Of a stretch of 64,000 nucleotides of DNA, positions 51,297 to 60,902 are shown piece by piece (position 1 is the stretch's first letter; every line of letters starts with the position of its first letter). The position numbers and the translations under genes were made by a program. The DNA comes from Bacteroidota bacterium (lineage in GTDB: Bacteria > Bacteroidota > Bacteroidia > Sphingobacteriales > Sphingobacteriaceae): positions 1 through 64,000 of the forward strand of contig JABDCF010000001.1 of the NCBI GenBank assembly GCA_013288235.1, given 5' to 3'. Under the pieces are notes generated by a model, which was not told the origin of the DNA, did no database searches, and saw only the letters and a program-made list of their open reading frames with translations.

Positions 51297-53003
51297 GCCT
51301 TTCTTCAACTCATCCACAGCAAAATTAGCCGCCCTTGCCGTTAACGCCATGTAAGTCAATGATGGGTTTTGGCAAGCCGATGAAACCATGGCCGAACCAT
51401 CGGTAACAAATACATTTTTAGCGTCCCAAACCTGGTTATGCTCATTTAATACCGATGTTTTGGGGTCGCGGCCCATACGTGCAGAACCCATTTCATGAAT
51501 ACCATCGCCAACGTGGTGCCCGCTATCCCATGATCTTATGTTTTTCACACCGGCTATATCCAGCATCTCCCGGGCTTCCTCAACTATGGCAATGCGCATT
51601 TTTTTCTCGTTATCTTTTATTTCGGCATCCATCGCCAAAATCGGCAGGCCCCATTTGTCTTTCCGGGTTGGGTCAAGGGTTATTTTATTTTCGTGATATG
51701 GGAGTAGCTCGCCAAAACCGCCTATGCCTATCGCCCATTGGCCTGGTTCTGTAATAGCCTCCTTAAATGCAGCGCCGATATTAAGTTCAGCAACATTCCT
51801 GCTCCATCCATCCCTGCTGGCACCGCCCTGGTAGCCAAAACCGCGTATAAAATCGCGTTTACCATCGCCCGGAAGGTTGGCAAACCGTACTACATAAATA
51901 CCATTCGGCCTCCTGCCAAAATAATATTTATCCTCATAGCCCTCTACCGTGCCCGATGCACCAAGATTATAATGGTGATCCATTATATTATGGCCAAGTT
52001 CACCGCTGCTGCTCCCCAGCCCGCCCGGCCAAATATCTGTTGCCGAATTCATTAATACCCATGCACTGTTTAAAGTTGAAGCATTTACAAATACAACTTT
52101 TGCATGGTATTCATAAGTTTGGTGCGTTTCGGCATCAACTATCTCTACCCCTGTTGCTTTCTGGGTGTTTTTATCGTAGATTATCCTGGTGACGATAGAA
52201 AATGGTCTTACCGTTAAATTGCCTGTAGCGACAGCGGCTGGTAAAGTAGATGATTGTGTACTAAAATATCCCCCGAAAGGGCATCCTTCCCAGCATCGGT
52301 TGCGAAAATGGCAGGCGGTACGCCCCGGAATCGCTTCAGTAAGGTTTGCGCTGCGGCCGATGATCATGTGGCGGGTATTGTTATAATGTTGTTTTATCCG
52401 CGCCGATACATCTTTTTCAACGCAATTCATATCCATCGGCTTCAAAAAGTGACCATCCGGCAATTGCGGCAGTCCTTCTAACGAACCATTTACCCCCGCA
52501 AATTTTTCAACATGATCGTACCATGGGGCAAGGTCTTTATAGCGGATAGGCCAATCTATCGCCCAGCTATCTTTTAAATTTGCTTCGAAATCAAAGTCGC
52601 TCCAGCGGTAGCTTTGGCGTCCCCACAAAATGGAACGTCCGCCCAATTGATAAGCACGCCACCAGTTAAATGGCTTTATTTCGGTATAAGGGGCATCCTG
52701 TTCATTGGCCCAATAATCCATTATCGGTTCAGAAGCGCCCCATCCTCGTGATATAACCGGGCGTATTTTGCGCTGCTCCTGCGTAACGCTACCCCTGTGT
52801 TCAAACTCCCATGGGTCTTTTGCGGCCGACTTATAATCTTTTAAATGTTCAAAATTGCGGCCACGTTCCAGCATTATGGTTTTTAAGCCACGCTCGGTCA
52901 ATTCTTTGGCCGCCCATCCTCCGCTTATACCCGAGCCAATAACAATTGCATCATAAGTATATTGGGCCTTGGCCTTGTTGTTTACATTAACAGGATCTGC
53001 CAT
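51285..53003 (-). CDS. GMC-family oxidoreductase
   Basis: AIVIGSGISGGWAAKELTERGLKTIMLERG; C-terminal GMC pattern. Confidence 0.9.
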   Translation of the reverse strand: MADPVNVNNKAKAQYTYDAIVIGSGISGGWAAKELTERGLKTIMLERGRNFEHLKDYKSAAKDPWEFEHRGSVTQEQRKIRPVISRGWGASEPIMDYWANEQDAPYTEIKPFNWWRAYQLGGRSILWGRQSYRWSDFDFEANLKDSWAIDWPIRYKDLAPWYDHVEKFAGVNGSLEGLPQLPDGHFLKPMDMNCVEKDVSARIKQHYNNTRHMIIGRSANLTEAIPGRTACHFRNRCWEGCPFGGYFSTQSSTLPAAVATGNLTVRPFSIVTRIIYDKNTQKATGVEIVDAETHQTYEYHAKVVFVNASTLNSAWVLMNSATDIWPGGLGSSSGELGHNIMDHHYNLGASGTVEGYEDKYYFGRRPNGIYVVRFANLPGDGKRDFIRGFGYQGGASRDGWSRNVAELNIGAAFKEAITEPGQWAIGIGGFGELLPYHENKITLDPTRKDKWGLPILAMDAEIKDNEKKMRIAIVEEAREMLDIAGVKNIRSWDSGHHVGDGIHEMGSARMGRDPKTSVLNEHNQVWDAKNVFVTDGSAMVSSACQNPSLTYMALTARAANFAVDELKKGNLS

Positions 53004-53172
53004 AATGGTTTTTCAATTTGGGGCGTAAAACAGGATAAATAATTGGATACACAATTATATTAATTAAAACCAACTATAACAATGTTTAATTGTACGCAAA
53101 ACAATTAACTATAAAATTGTTACCCATTTTATAAACTCAAAATTTTAGTAATTTGCCCTGCTATTAAACACT

Positions 53173-53697
53173 ATGAGCATTACGGCCTATGGCTTACAGG
53201 ATATAAAAAAAGAGCTGCAGCATTTATCATCGCTGCAAATAGCCGACTTATGCCTGCGGCTGGGGCGTTATAAAAAAGAAAACAAGGAACTGCTGGCTTA
53301 TTTATTATTCGAGGCGGATAATGAACAGGCCTTTATCGAAAAAATAAAAGCCGAAGTTGGGTTTATGTTTAGCCAGCTGCCATCGCAAAGTTATTTGGCG
53401 GCAAAATACATCCGTAAAATATTGAGGCTGATAAGCAAATACAATAAATTTATCGGTTCAAAACAAGCAGAAATCGACCTACTTTTAAACTTTTGCTATA
53501 ATTACATTCAATATAGCGATAGAAAGACATCTTACAAGCCTTTGCGGCTGATACTTACCAGGCAAGTGCTAAAAATACAAAGCCTTGTAAGTAAGCTGGA
53601 TGAAGACCTGCAATTGGATTTTGCCAACGACTATAATAACATGCTTACAGAAGCTGCAAGTAAGTTTCCGTGGTTTTATAAAGACGAGTATTTGTAA
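53173..53697 (+). CDS. DUF6155-like hypothetical protein
   Basis: ORF with coding character; family guess weak. Confidence 0.55.
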   Translation: MSITAYGLQDIKKELQHLSSLQIADLCLRLGRYKKENKELLAYLLFEADNEQAFIEKIKAEVGFMFSQLPSQSYLAAKYIRKILRLISKYNKFIGSKQAEIDLLLNFCYNYIQYSDRKTSYKPLRLILTRQVLKIQSLVSKLDEDLQLDFANDYNNMLTEAASKFPWFYKDEYL

Positions 53698-53823
53698 GTA
53701 AGTCTTAAGCCAAAAGTCGTAAGTCTTAAGTAAAGAAAAGATTAAAATACAATTTAAGACTTCGATTAAACAAACTGTAACATTCGTAGCAAACTAACAT
53801 CTAACCAATAAAATTAACTGATA

Positions 53824-54321
53824 GTGGCAGATAAAGAGGCAGCTTTTAAGAAAATTTACGAAGCCAATTCAAAAAAGATCTACCACTTGTGCTATGGTTA
53901 CACGGGTGACGATGATGCTGCTAGCGACCTTTTACAGGAAACCTTTTTAAAAGTTTGGCAAAACCTTGAAAAATTCCGCAACCAGGCGATGATCTCGACC
54001 TGGATTTACCGCATTGCTGTAAATACCTGCCTTACCTACCTCCGTTCAGAAAAACGGCAGGCTAAAGATGAATTAACACCGCTTATAGCTGAAAATAAAA
54101 AAGAAGAACTATCTGAGAAAAATGAGCAGGTGGCCCTGCTCTATAAATGTATATCGAAGTTGGAAGAATCAGAGAGAATTATAATTACCCTGGTGCTTGA
54201 TGAAGTGCCGTATGCTGAAATTGCAGAGGTGTCGGGTATATCCGAAGGCAACCTACGGGTGAAAATACACCGTATTAAACAGAAATTAACCGAATTATAT
54301 AACCACTATGAAAGAATTTGA
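53824..54321 (+). CDS. ECF-type RNA polymerase sigma factor (GTG start)
   Basis: DLLQETFLKVWQNLEKFRNQAMISTWIYRIAVNTCLTYLR...YAEIAEVSGISEGNLRVKIHRIKQKL. Confidence 0.92.
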   Translation: MADKEAAFKKIYEANSKKIYHLCYGYTGDDDAASDLLQETFLKVWQNLEKFRNQAMISTWIYRIAVNTCLTYLRSEKRQAKDELTPLIAENKKEELSEKNEQVALLYKCISKLEESERIIITLVLDEVPYAEIAEVSGISEGNLRVKIHRIKQKLTELYNHYERI

Positions 54322-54898
54322 GCATTTAATGTCGGTTTGGCAGGGACAGCCAAAACACGACAAGCTTTCGGTGGACGAAGCGCTAAAGCAGGTAAAAAAA
54401 GGCATTCGTGGCATGACCAGTAAACTTTACTGGGGTATAGTTGCCATGATTACCCTCATAGCATGCGCTTTTATAATAACGTTCTTCTTCGCATTCCGCT
54501 CGCCTGCAACTACTGTAGGCATACTGATAATTTTAGTAACCATGCTGATGTACCTGTCCCTAATAGTGCGTCATTACCATATATTAAACAAGCACGACCT
54601 CACCCAAAACCCTACCGATTACCTTAACACCTTAAAAGAATTTCAGAAAAACCGCAGCAAAGTTATCGGGTGGTTTTACTATACCTATATGCTGCTGATA
54701 AGCACTGGTTTAGCCCTTTATTTTATAGAAGTGCTTGAAAACGCGCCGCTCTACTTTAAATTGATTGTGTATGGTTCAACCATCATATGGTTCCTTTTCA
54801 TCACTTTTTATTTAAAGCCCCGTATGTTTAAAAACGAGGAAGAAAAGCTGAATTTAATGATTGACAGGCTGATCCGTTTGCAAGAGCAATTTGATTAA
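54308..54898 (+). CDS. two-TM membrane protein overlapping the sigma-factor gene by 14 nt; possible anti-sigma
   Basis: Four-base-out-of-frame overlap; EFEHLMSVWQGQPKHDKLSVDEAL N-terminus and TM segments. Confidence 0.6.
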   Translation: MKEFEHLMSVWQGQPKHDKLSVDEALKQVKKGIRGMTSKLYWGIVAMITLIACAFIITFFFAFRSPATTVGILIILVTMLMYLSLIVRHYHILNKHDLTQNPTDYLNTLKEFQKNRSKVIGWFYYTYMLLISTGLALYFIEVLENAPLYFKLIVYGSTIIWFLFITFYLKPRMFKNEEEKLNLMIDRLIRLQEQFD

Positions 54899-54977
54899 TT
54901 TTAATTTGAAAATTTGGTGATTTGAAAATTTGAAGATTAGTATCATTGCAATTAATTTTTAAATCTTCAAATAAAGA

Positions 54978-55493
54978 ATGGTTACGATCCAAAAAGTCAA
55001 AATTTCTGAAGTTGAAACCCTGCTGAATTTTAGCAAAGAAACATTTTACGAATTTTTCGCAGGCTGGAATGATCCGGCAAATATGGAAGCGTATTCTGCC
55101 ATAGCATTTGCGCCTCAAAAAATGTTATCGGAACTATCCAACCCAAATTCTGAATTTTATTTTGCTTTGAATGAGGATGTTATAGTTGGTTATATGAAAC
55201 TAAATTTTAACAATGCACAAACTGATATTCAGGACAAGAATGCCCTGGAAGTTGAACGTATATATGTTTCGGGCAAGTACCATGGGAAATATATTGGCAA
55301 ACAACTGTTAGATTTTTCCATTGAAATTGCCCGCAGCAAACAATTTAATTACGTATGGCTCGGCGTTTGGGAACATAACGAAAAGGCGATGGCTTTTTAT
55401 AAACGCAATGGTTTTGAAACATTTGGCAGCCATGATTTTATGCTGGGCGACGATAAGCAAACGGATTTGTTGATGAAGAAGTTCCTGAACTAA
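54978..55493 (+). CDS. GNAT N-acetyltransferase
   Basis: LEVERIYVSGKYHGKYIGKQLLDF...WLGVWEHNEKAMAFYKRNGFE. Confidence 0.9.
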   Translation: MVTIQKVKISEVETLLNFSKETFYEFFAGWNDPANMEAYSAIAFAPQKMLSELSNPNSEFYFALNEDVIVGYMKLNFNNAQTDIQDKNALEVERIYVSGKYHGKYIGKQLLDFSIEIARSKQFNYVWLGVWEHNEKAMAFYKRNGFETFGSHDFMLGDDKQTDLLMKKFLN

Positions 55494-55620
55494 GATTTAT
55501 AGGATTTTAAGATCGTAGGATTTAAGCAAGATTGACAAAACAGCATCCTGAAATCCTTTAATCCCATAAATCCTGGTCTTAAATTTTCATCGTAAAATCT
55601 ATTAATCCTAAAAATCCTGG

Positions 55621-56805
55621 TCAGCCACGCATAAACGGATTAAAATTCCTTGTCCCTATCTCCATCCCCGCCGCCCTGCAAACCGTTTTTTCGCCGAATT
55701 TAAAGTTGATCTTATCCATAGCCTGGTAAAGGCGTATGCGTTCCTCGTTATCCTCAAAAAGGTTTATCTGGTAACTGCCGCTGCAAAGGTTACTCAGCCT
55801 CACTCCTATCAACCTTATTGGCCGGTGCTGATTCCAGGCTTTTTTTAGCAGGTTTTTTATGCCGGGGATTAAAATATGCTCGGCGGCTGTTAACGCTATC
55901 TTTTCCTGCTGGGTATGGGTCTCGAAATTGGCATAACGAACCTTTATGGCCATGCACGAAGCTACCATATTTTCCTTCCGAAGCTTTGAGGCCAGTTCTT
56001 CTGTCATGGATACCAGGATGGTTTCTATTTTTTGTTGATTGGTTAAATTACTATCGAACGTATGTTCAGTCGAAATAGACTTTCGGCCCGAATGCGGTAC
56101 AACATCGCCATAATCTATTCCGTTGGCTTTATCCCATAAAAACCTACCCATCTTGCCAAAAACAGTCTCTAAAAACTTGAGGTCTGTTTTTTGAAGGTCG
56201 CCTATTTTTTCAATGCCATATTGATAAAGCTTTGCGCTGGTGCTCTCGCCTAAGCCCGGTATCTTACTGATGTTGAGCGGCGCTAAAAATACCTTTTCCA
56301 TACCATGCGGGATAAAAAGTTGTCCGTTAGGCTTTGCCTGGTTGGTCGCCATTTTTGATACGGTTTTGCCGGATGACATACCAAATGATATAGGTAACGC
56401 GGTTTCCCTGATGATCTTATGCCGTAATTCCGTGGCATGCTTATAACAATCATGGAACCTGTCCATACCCGTATAATCGATATAGAACTCATCAACCGAT
56501 GTTTTTTGATAAAGCGGCACGGATTGCTGGATGATCTCTGTCACCTCGCGAGAGGCCTCTGAATACCTGCCATGCGCCCCCCTTACAATTATAGCATGCG
56601 GGCAAAGCTGCATGGCCTGTTTCATTGGCATGGCCGAGTGAATGCCAAACTTACGCGCCTCGTAACTGCATGAGGCTACCACCCCCCTTGTGGCCGAACC
56701 ACCTATAAGCACCGGCTTGCCAATAAGCGAAGGATCGAACTTACGCTCCACTGATACGAAGAACGAATCGAGATCGATATGCATTATTATGCGTTTGGCT
56801 GGCAT
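55621..56805 (-). CDS. dinB: DNA polymerase IV (Y-family)
   Basis: IMHIDLDSFFVSVERKFDPSLIGKPVLIGG...CSYEARKFGIHSAMPM...YIDYTG. Confidence 0.95.
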   Translation of the reverse strand: MPAKRIIMHIDLDSFFVSVERKFDPSLIGKPVLIGGSATRGVVASCSYEARKFGIHSAMPMKQAMQLCPHAIIVRGAHGRYSEASREVTEIIQQSVPLYQKTSVDEFYIDYTGMDRFHDCYKHATELRHKIIRETALPISFGMSSGKTVSKMATNQAKPNGQLFIPHGMEKVFLAPLNISKIPGLGESTSAKLYQYGIEKIGDLQKTDLKFLETVFGKMGRFLWDKANGIDYGDVVPHSGRKSISTEHTFDSNLTNQQKIETILVSMTEELASKLRKENMVASCMAIKVRYANFETHTQQEKIALTAAEHILIPGIKNLLKKAWNQHRPIRLIGVRLSNLCSGSYQINLFEDNEERIRLYQAMDKINFKFGEKTVCRAAGMEIGTRNFNPFMRG

Positions 56806-56878
56806 GATACAAATGTAAAAAAAGATTTGCTATTTACTAAAAATATTAGCATAATTGTTTTCTCAAAAACATAAGGCA

Positions 56879-57505
56879 ATGACAGGTTACCAGGATTATT
56901 TAATAGTGCTTTCCCCGCCGGAAAACATTATTGGCAGCATTAAAAAATTAAAGGATTTTAGCTTTGGTAAAATTGGCGGGTATGAAAGCCATTATTCAAA
57001 GGCGCATATCACTGTTCAGCCCTGGCCGCGCAAAAAACCAGTTTGGATAGAGCCACTAATACCAAAGCTTGTGCGCGACTTGCAAACATTGCCACCTATA
57101 ACATTGGATATAACCGGCTTTGCATATTTCGATCAGCAGGATTATAAAACTATTTACGCAAAGCTTAATTCAACCCCGGCAACAAAGATCTGGTTTAAAA
57201 CATTAAGAAGATTTTTTAGCAATGAAAATTCAGAACCGCACATTACCATAGCAAGAAGCATACCTAATGAGGACTTTAAAAAATTATGGCCCCATTTTAA
57301 AAACATGCAATGGAATGAACAATTTAAGGTTGATAAGCTCACCATTTTACGAAGGGAAATGATAGGGCACGATAAAATATACAAAGTATTTAAAGAGATT
57401 TCTTTCAACAATAAGCTCGATCTTGATACTTTCGCCAACTCAAAATTAAAAGCGCAGTTTTTGCCATTAAATAAGGTTAATACACAACAAATCAGCCTTT
57501 TTTAA
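56879..57505 (+). CDS. 2H phosphoesterase (2'-5' RNA ligase/LigT-like), intact motifs
   Basis: AHITVQP and PHITIAR HxT/S motifs; divergent from dinB; start moved from 56855. Confidence 0.8.
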   Translation: MTGYQDYLIVLSPPENIIGSIKKLKDFSFGKIGGYESHYSKAHITVQPWPRKKPVWIEPLIPKLVRDLQTLPPITLDITGFAYFDQQDYKTIYAKLNSTPATKIWFKTLRRFFSNENSEPHITIARSIPNEDFKKLWPHFKNMQWNEQFKVDKLTILRREMIGHDKIYKVFKEISFNNKLDLDTFANSKLKAQFLPLNKVNTQQISLF

Positions 57506-57515
57506 TGCGGATTTT

Positions 57516-58079
57516 ATGATAGCCTATGCTGATTATTTAATGGTTATTTCGTTGCCCGAAAGTGTAGTTAAAGAAATTAGCAGGTATAAACGGGCATCTG
57601 TAAATTTAATAGGCCATTTTGAAGGGATGCATAGTGCGGCGCAAATAGTGATTACTCATCAAGTAAGGTGCAAACCATATATGGTGGAACCGGCTATTGA
57701 ACAAATGGCTGAAAGATTAAGCACCATGCCACCTATTGAATTAACAATAATGGGCTTTGGCTTTTTTAACAGCAGCAAAACAACGAACACTATCTACGCA
57801 GTTATTGAGCAATGTATCCGCACAGACAACTGGTTTAAGCTGTTGATAAACCAGCTGGGCATCCGGGTTAAAAACTTTGCACCCCGTATCATTATCGCAA
57901 AAAACATACCTGTAACCTCCTTTAATAAATTGTGGCCAAATTTTGAAAAACGGGCATTTTCAGAAACTTTTATAGTTAATAGCTTAACCGTATTACACCG
58001 CGAAACTTTTGTTGAATATTGTGAATGGCGGGTTTATAAAGAGTTATTTTTTGCCAACAGGCTAAAGGAAATGTTTTAA
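57516..58079 (+). CDS. 2H phosphoesterase-like tandem paralogue lacking both catalytic His
   Basis: Aligns with the upstream ORF (PPIELTIMGFGFF/PPITLDITGFAYF; SFNKLWPNFE/DFKKLWPHFK); motifs are AQIVITH and PRIIIAK. Confidence 0.75.
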   Translation: MIAYADYLMVISLPESVVKEISRYKRASVNLIGHFEGMHSAAQIVITHQVRCKPYMVEPAIEQMAERLSTMPPIELTIMGFGFFNSSKTTNTIYAVIEQCIRTDNWFKLLINQLGIRVKNFAPRIIIAKNIPVTSFNKLWPNFEKRAFSETFIVNSLTVLHRETFVEYCEWRVYKELFFANRLKEMF

Positions 58080-58124
58080 TGAATATTTATTTAATAAATT
58101 ATGCAAACATAACATCCTGTATCA

Positions 58125-58162
58125 CAACCTTCCAACATTAAAACCTTCCAACATTACAACAG
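58125..58162. repeat. word repeat, AACCTTCCAACATT family (tandem, one arm)
   Basis: aaccttccaacattaaaaccttccaacattacaac. Confidence 0.8.
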
Positions 58163-58209
58163 CTGAAGGCTTTTTTAACAATTTATTAACCCTAAAACAA
58201 ACCTTTTTC

Positions 58210-58217
58210 TATCTTTG
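58210..58217 (+). promoter_or_regulatory. Bacteroidota -7 box TATCTTTG for the SRP RNA
   Basis: TATCTTTG ends 5 nt before the predicted RNA 5' end at 58223. Confidence 0.7.
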
Positions 58218-58222
58218 CGCCG

Positions 58223-58318
58223 GGGTAAGTCTTTTACGGCCAGCTCCTCTTGAACTCCCCCAGGGTGGGAACGCAGCAAGGGTAGAGAGTTGAGCGGCGC
58301 GATAAAAGTAGCTTACCC
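58223..58318 (+). ncRNA. ffs: small signal recognition particle RNA (4.5S type)
   Basis: Conserved-type apical domain AACTCCCCCAGGGTGGGAACGCAGCAAGGGTAGAG; terminal stem GGGTAAG/CTTACCC; followed by T6. Confidence 0.85.
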
Positions 58319-58484
58319 TTTTTTATGTCCTTTTTTTTTAAAAAGCATTCAAAATACCAGGCAAAGAAGTTTTTAGACATTGGTTGTCCAAACCACTTTA
58401 TCATTCCAAGTTCAAAATCCTGCGCTTTCTACCAAAATACGCGCCTAATCTCTAATCACAATTCTCTAATCACTATCTTCGCAC

Positions 58485-59442
58485 ATGCTCGATATTCTCA
58501 TCATAGGCGGCGGCCCCATAGGTATTGCCTGCGGGCTCGAAGCCCAAAAAGCAGGCCTCAGCTTTTTAATAGTTGAAAAAGGCTGCCTCGTTAATTCATT
58601 ATACAATTACCCTTCTACCATGACATTTTTCTCGACGTCAGAGAAACTCGAAATTGGCGGAATACCCTTTGTAACCATCAGCAATAAACCAACACGAGCC
58701 GAAGCGCTCGAATATTACCGCCGCGTTGCCACATCGAACCAGTTACCGATAAATTTATTTGAAGAAGTAACGGCGGTTAAAAAGGAGGGCGATAGTTTTA
58801 TTATTACCACCGGCAAAACAAGTTACCAGGCCAAAAAAGTAATACTATCCTCGGGTTTTTATGATATTGCTGTAAAGCTAAACATCCCCGGCGAAGACCT
58901 GCCAAAAGTTAAACACTATTATCAGGACCCACATTATTATGCCATGCAAAAGGTAGTTGTGGTTGGCTCGAGCAATTCGGCAATTGATGTTGCTTTGGAG
59001 ACTTACCGCAAAGGCGCCGAAGTTACGTTAGTGATCCGTGACACCGAAGTAAGCAACCGGGTAAAATATTGGGTAAGGCCTGATATACTCAACCGGATAA
59101 AGGAAGGCAGTATAAAAGCGTATTTTAATTCGAATTTAAAAGCCATCCGTGAACGTGATGTGGATATTGAAACGCCGGACGGAATGATCACGATCCCTAA
59201 CGATTTTGTGATGGCAATGACTGGTTACCGCCCTAATTTTGAGTTCCTAAAAAAAAATGGGGATCACATTAACCGATGATAAATTCATCCCGCATTACAA
59301 TCCCGAAACCATGGAAACCAATTTGCCGGGGTTGTATCTTGCCGGCGTAGTTTGCGGCGGGCTGGACACGCATTTATGGTTCATTGAAAATTCGCGCGTC
59401 AATGCGGATATGATCATTGCGGATATTTTGTTGAAACGTTGA
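58485..59442 (+). pseudogene. YpdA-like thioredoxin-reductase-family flavoprotein, frame broken at an A9 tract
   Basis: IIGGGPIGIACGLEAQKAG...VVGSSNSAIDVALE; ORFs 58485..59279 and 59257..59442 join as NFEFLKKMGITLTDDKF if A9 is A8. Confidence 0.8.
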
Positions 59443-59535
59443 AAGATTGTAAGACTCACATCATTTAATTCCCGTTACAGATTTGTTTCTTTAATGTAAC
59501 ATTTCAACTTTACAACATTTCAACCTTAAAACAAC
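59429..59535. repeat. intergenic word hairpin, GTTGAAACGTTGAAAG family
   Basis: ttgttgaaacgttgaaagattgtaag ... gtaacatttcaactttacaacatttcaaccttaaaacaac; left arm overlaps gene 3' end. Confidence 0.8.
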
Positions 59536-59622
59536 TAAAAACAATTCAAATTCCCCTTGCATAAGTAAAAATTAATAGCATACTTTGCACCAAATTTAAA
59601 AAACTATAAAAAAGCTGCAAAA

Positions 59623-59748
59623 ATGAACCAACAAAGCTTAAATAAGCCCTCAATAAGAGCAAACTTTGCTCCTGTTGCCGCTGCTTTGGTTTCAACCGTT
59701 TTTTTATTTTCCCCTTCACGACGAAGGCCGTACATGCCCCGGGTTTGA
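59623..59748 (+). CDS. candidate arginine leader peptide MNQQSLNKPSIRANFAPVAAALVSTVFLFSPSRRRPYMPRV
   Basis: 41-codon ORF absent from ORF track; three consecutive Arg codons CGA CGA AGG then CGG; terminator-like hairpin downstream; upstream of arginine biosynthesis genes. Confidence 0.6.
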   Translation: MNQQSLNKPSIRANFAPVAAALVSTVFLFSPSRRRPYMPRV

Positions 59749-59773
59749 TCTGTTTCTCATACAACCCAATTTT

Positions 59774-59798
59774 AAAAACGTGATACGTTCACTTTTTT
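59774..59798 (+). terminator. terminator-like hairpin of the putative arg leader
   Basis: AAAAA-c-GTGA-tacgt-TCAC-TTTTTT. Confidence 0.5.
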
Positions 59799-59871
59799 AT
59801 CTCCAACAAAAATCATCTGATTATTTAACGCTATTGAAAGCAAATAATTTAACGGTAATTTTTCTATTCTA

Positions 59872-60513
59872 ATGGTAATAAAAGATTTTGATATACAAGT
59901 TGCAAGTGCACAGCATGTTGATTATGCACAGCAGATATGCGACGAAATGGCCGAATCGGCCAAGGCGCGTGGTACAGGTATAGCCCAGCGCTCGCCCGAA
60001 TATGTTGCGAATAAAATGCTGGAGGGTAAAGCAGTAATAGCTTTTCATAAGGACGGCACCTGGGCTGGTTTCTGCTATATCGAGACCTGGAGTCACGGCG
60101 ATTTCGTGGCTAATTCAGGCCTTATTGTTAATCCTATTTTCAGAAAAGAAGGCCTGGCAAAGGCTATTAAAGAAAATATCTTTAAGCTGTCGCGCACAAA
60201 ATATCCAAATGCTAAAATTTTCGGCCTGACTACCGGTCTTGCCGTAATGAAAATAAATTCAGACTTAGGGTACGAACCGGTAACTTATTCGGAACTTACG
60301 CAGGACGAGGATTTTTGGGCGGGCTGCAAAAGCTGCGTGAATTATGATATCCTGATGAGCAAGGGCCGCAAAAACTGCATGTGTACCGCTATGCTATTCG
60401 ATCCGACTGAAAAACAGAAGGAATACGAAGAGAAAATGAAGAAAATTACGCATAAGGCTACTTTACTCGAAAGAATAGAGAACGCGATATTTAAGCATAA
60501 AGCTGAAAGCTGA
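59872..60513 (+). CDS. GNAT N-acetyltransferase of the arginine cluster (N-acetylglutamate synthase-like)
   Basis: SGLIVNPIFRKEGLAKAIKENIF; first structural gene before argG/argC/argD. Confidence 0.75.
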   Translation: MVIKDFDIQVASAQHVDYAQQICDEMAESAKARGTGIAQRSPEYVANKMLEGKAVIAFHKDGTWAGFCYIETWSHGDFVANSGLIVNPIFRKEGLAKAIKENIFKLSRTKYPNAKIFGLTTGLAVMKINSDLGYEPVTYSELTQDEDFWAGCKSCVNYDILMSKGRKNCMCTAMLFDPTEKQKEYEEKMKKITHKATLLERIENAIFKHKAES

Positions 60514-60902
60514 AAGACCAAAGCAAAAAATGAGGGACTTTAAGAAACTGGAGGTATGGAAAAAGTCGCATGAGCTTAACTTGTTTGTGTATTTAAATTT
60601 GCTTCCGAAATTTCCTAAGAGTGAACAATACGATTTGCTTAGTCAAACAAAACGAGCGGCTTACTCAATCCCTTTGAATATTGTAGAAGGCATCGGCAGG
60701 TTCACCGAAAAGGATTTTGCACATTTTTTGGATATGGCGTTAGGGTCTGCTCATGAATTAGAATATTGTTGCTTGATGAGTAAGGATTTATCATATATTG
60801 ATCAGAAGTTACTTCAAAAAACGAATCAATTAATCAACGAAGTCAAAGCCATGTTAATTGGCTTAATAAAAATATTAAGAAAGTAAAAAAGCTTTGGTCT
60901 TT
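60513..60902. repeat. inverted repeat bracketing the four-helix-bundle gene
   Basis: AAAGACCAAAGC (60513-60524) / GCTTTGGTCTTT (60891-60902) perfect 12 bp; extends imperfectly as GCTTT words on both sides. Confidence 0.85.
60530..60886 (+). CDS. four-helix-bundle protein (S23 / 23S rRNA intervening-sequence protein family)
   Basis: FKKLEVWKKSHELNLFVYLNLLPKFPKSEQYDLLSQTKRAAYSIPLNIVEGIGRFTEKDFAHFLDMALGSAHELEY. Confidence 0.93.
   Translation: MRDFKKLEVWKKSHELNLFVYLNLLPKFPKSEQYDLLSQTKRAAYSIPLNIVEGIGRFTEKDFAHFLDMALGSAHELEYCCLMSKDLSYIDQKLLQKTNQLINEVKAMLIGLIKILRK

Noticed and set aside
55494-55622. Simple intrinsic terminator between convergent genes
   Set aside because: Too long and repetitive (GGATTTTAAGATT words) and lacking a single stem plus T-run; grouped with word hairpins instead.
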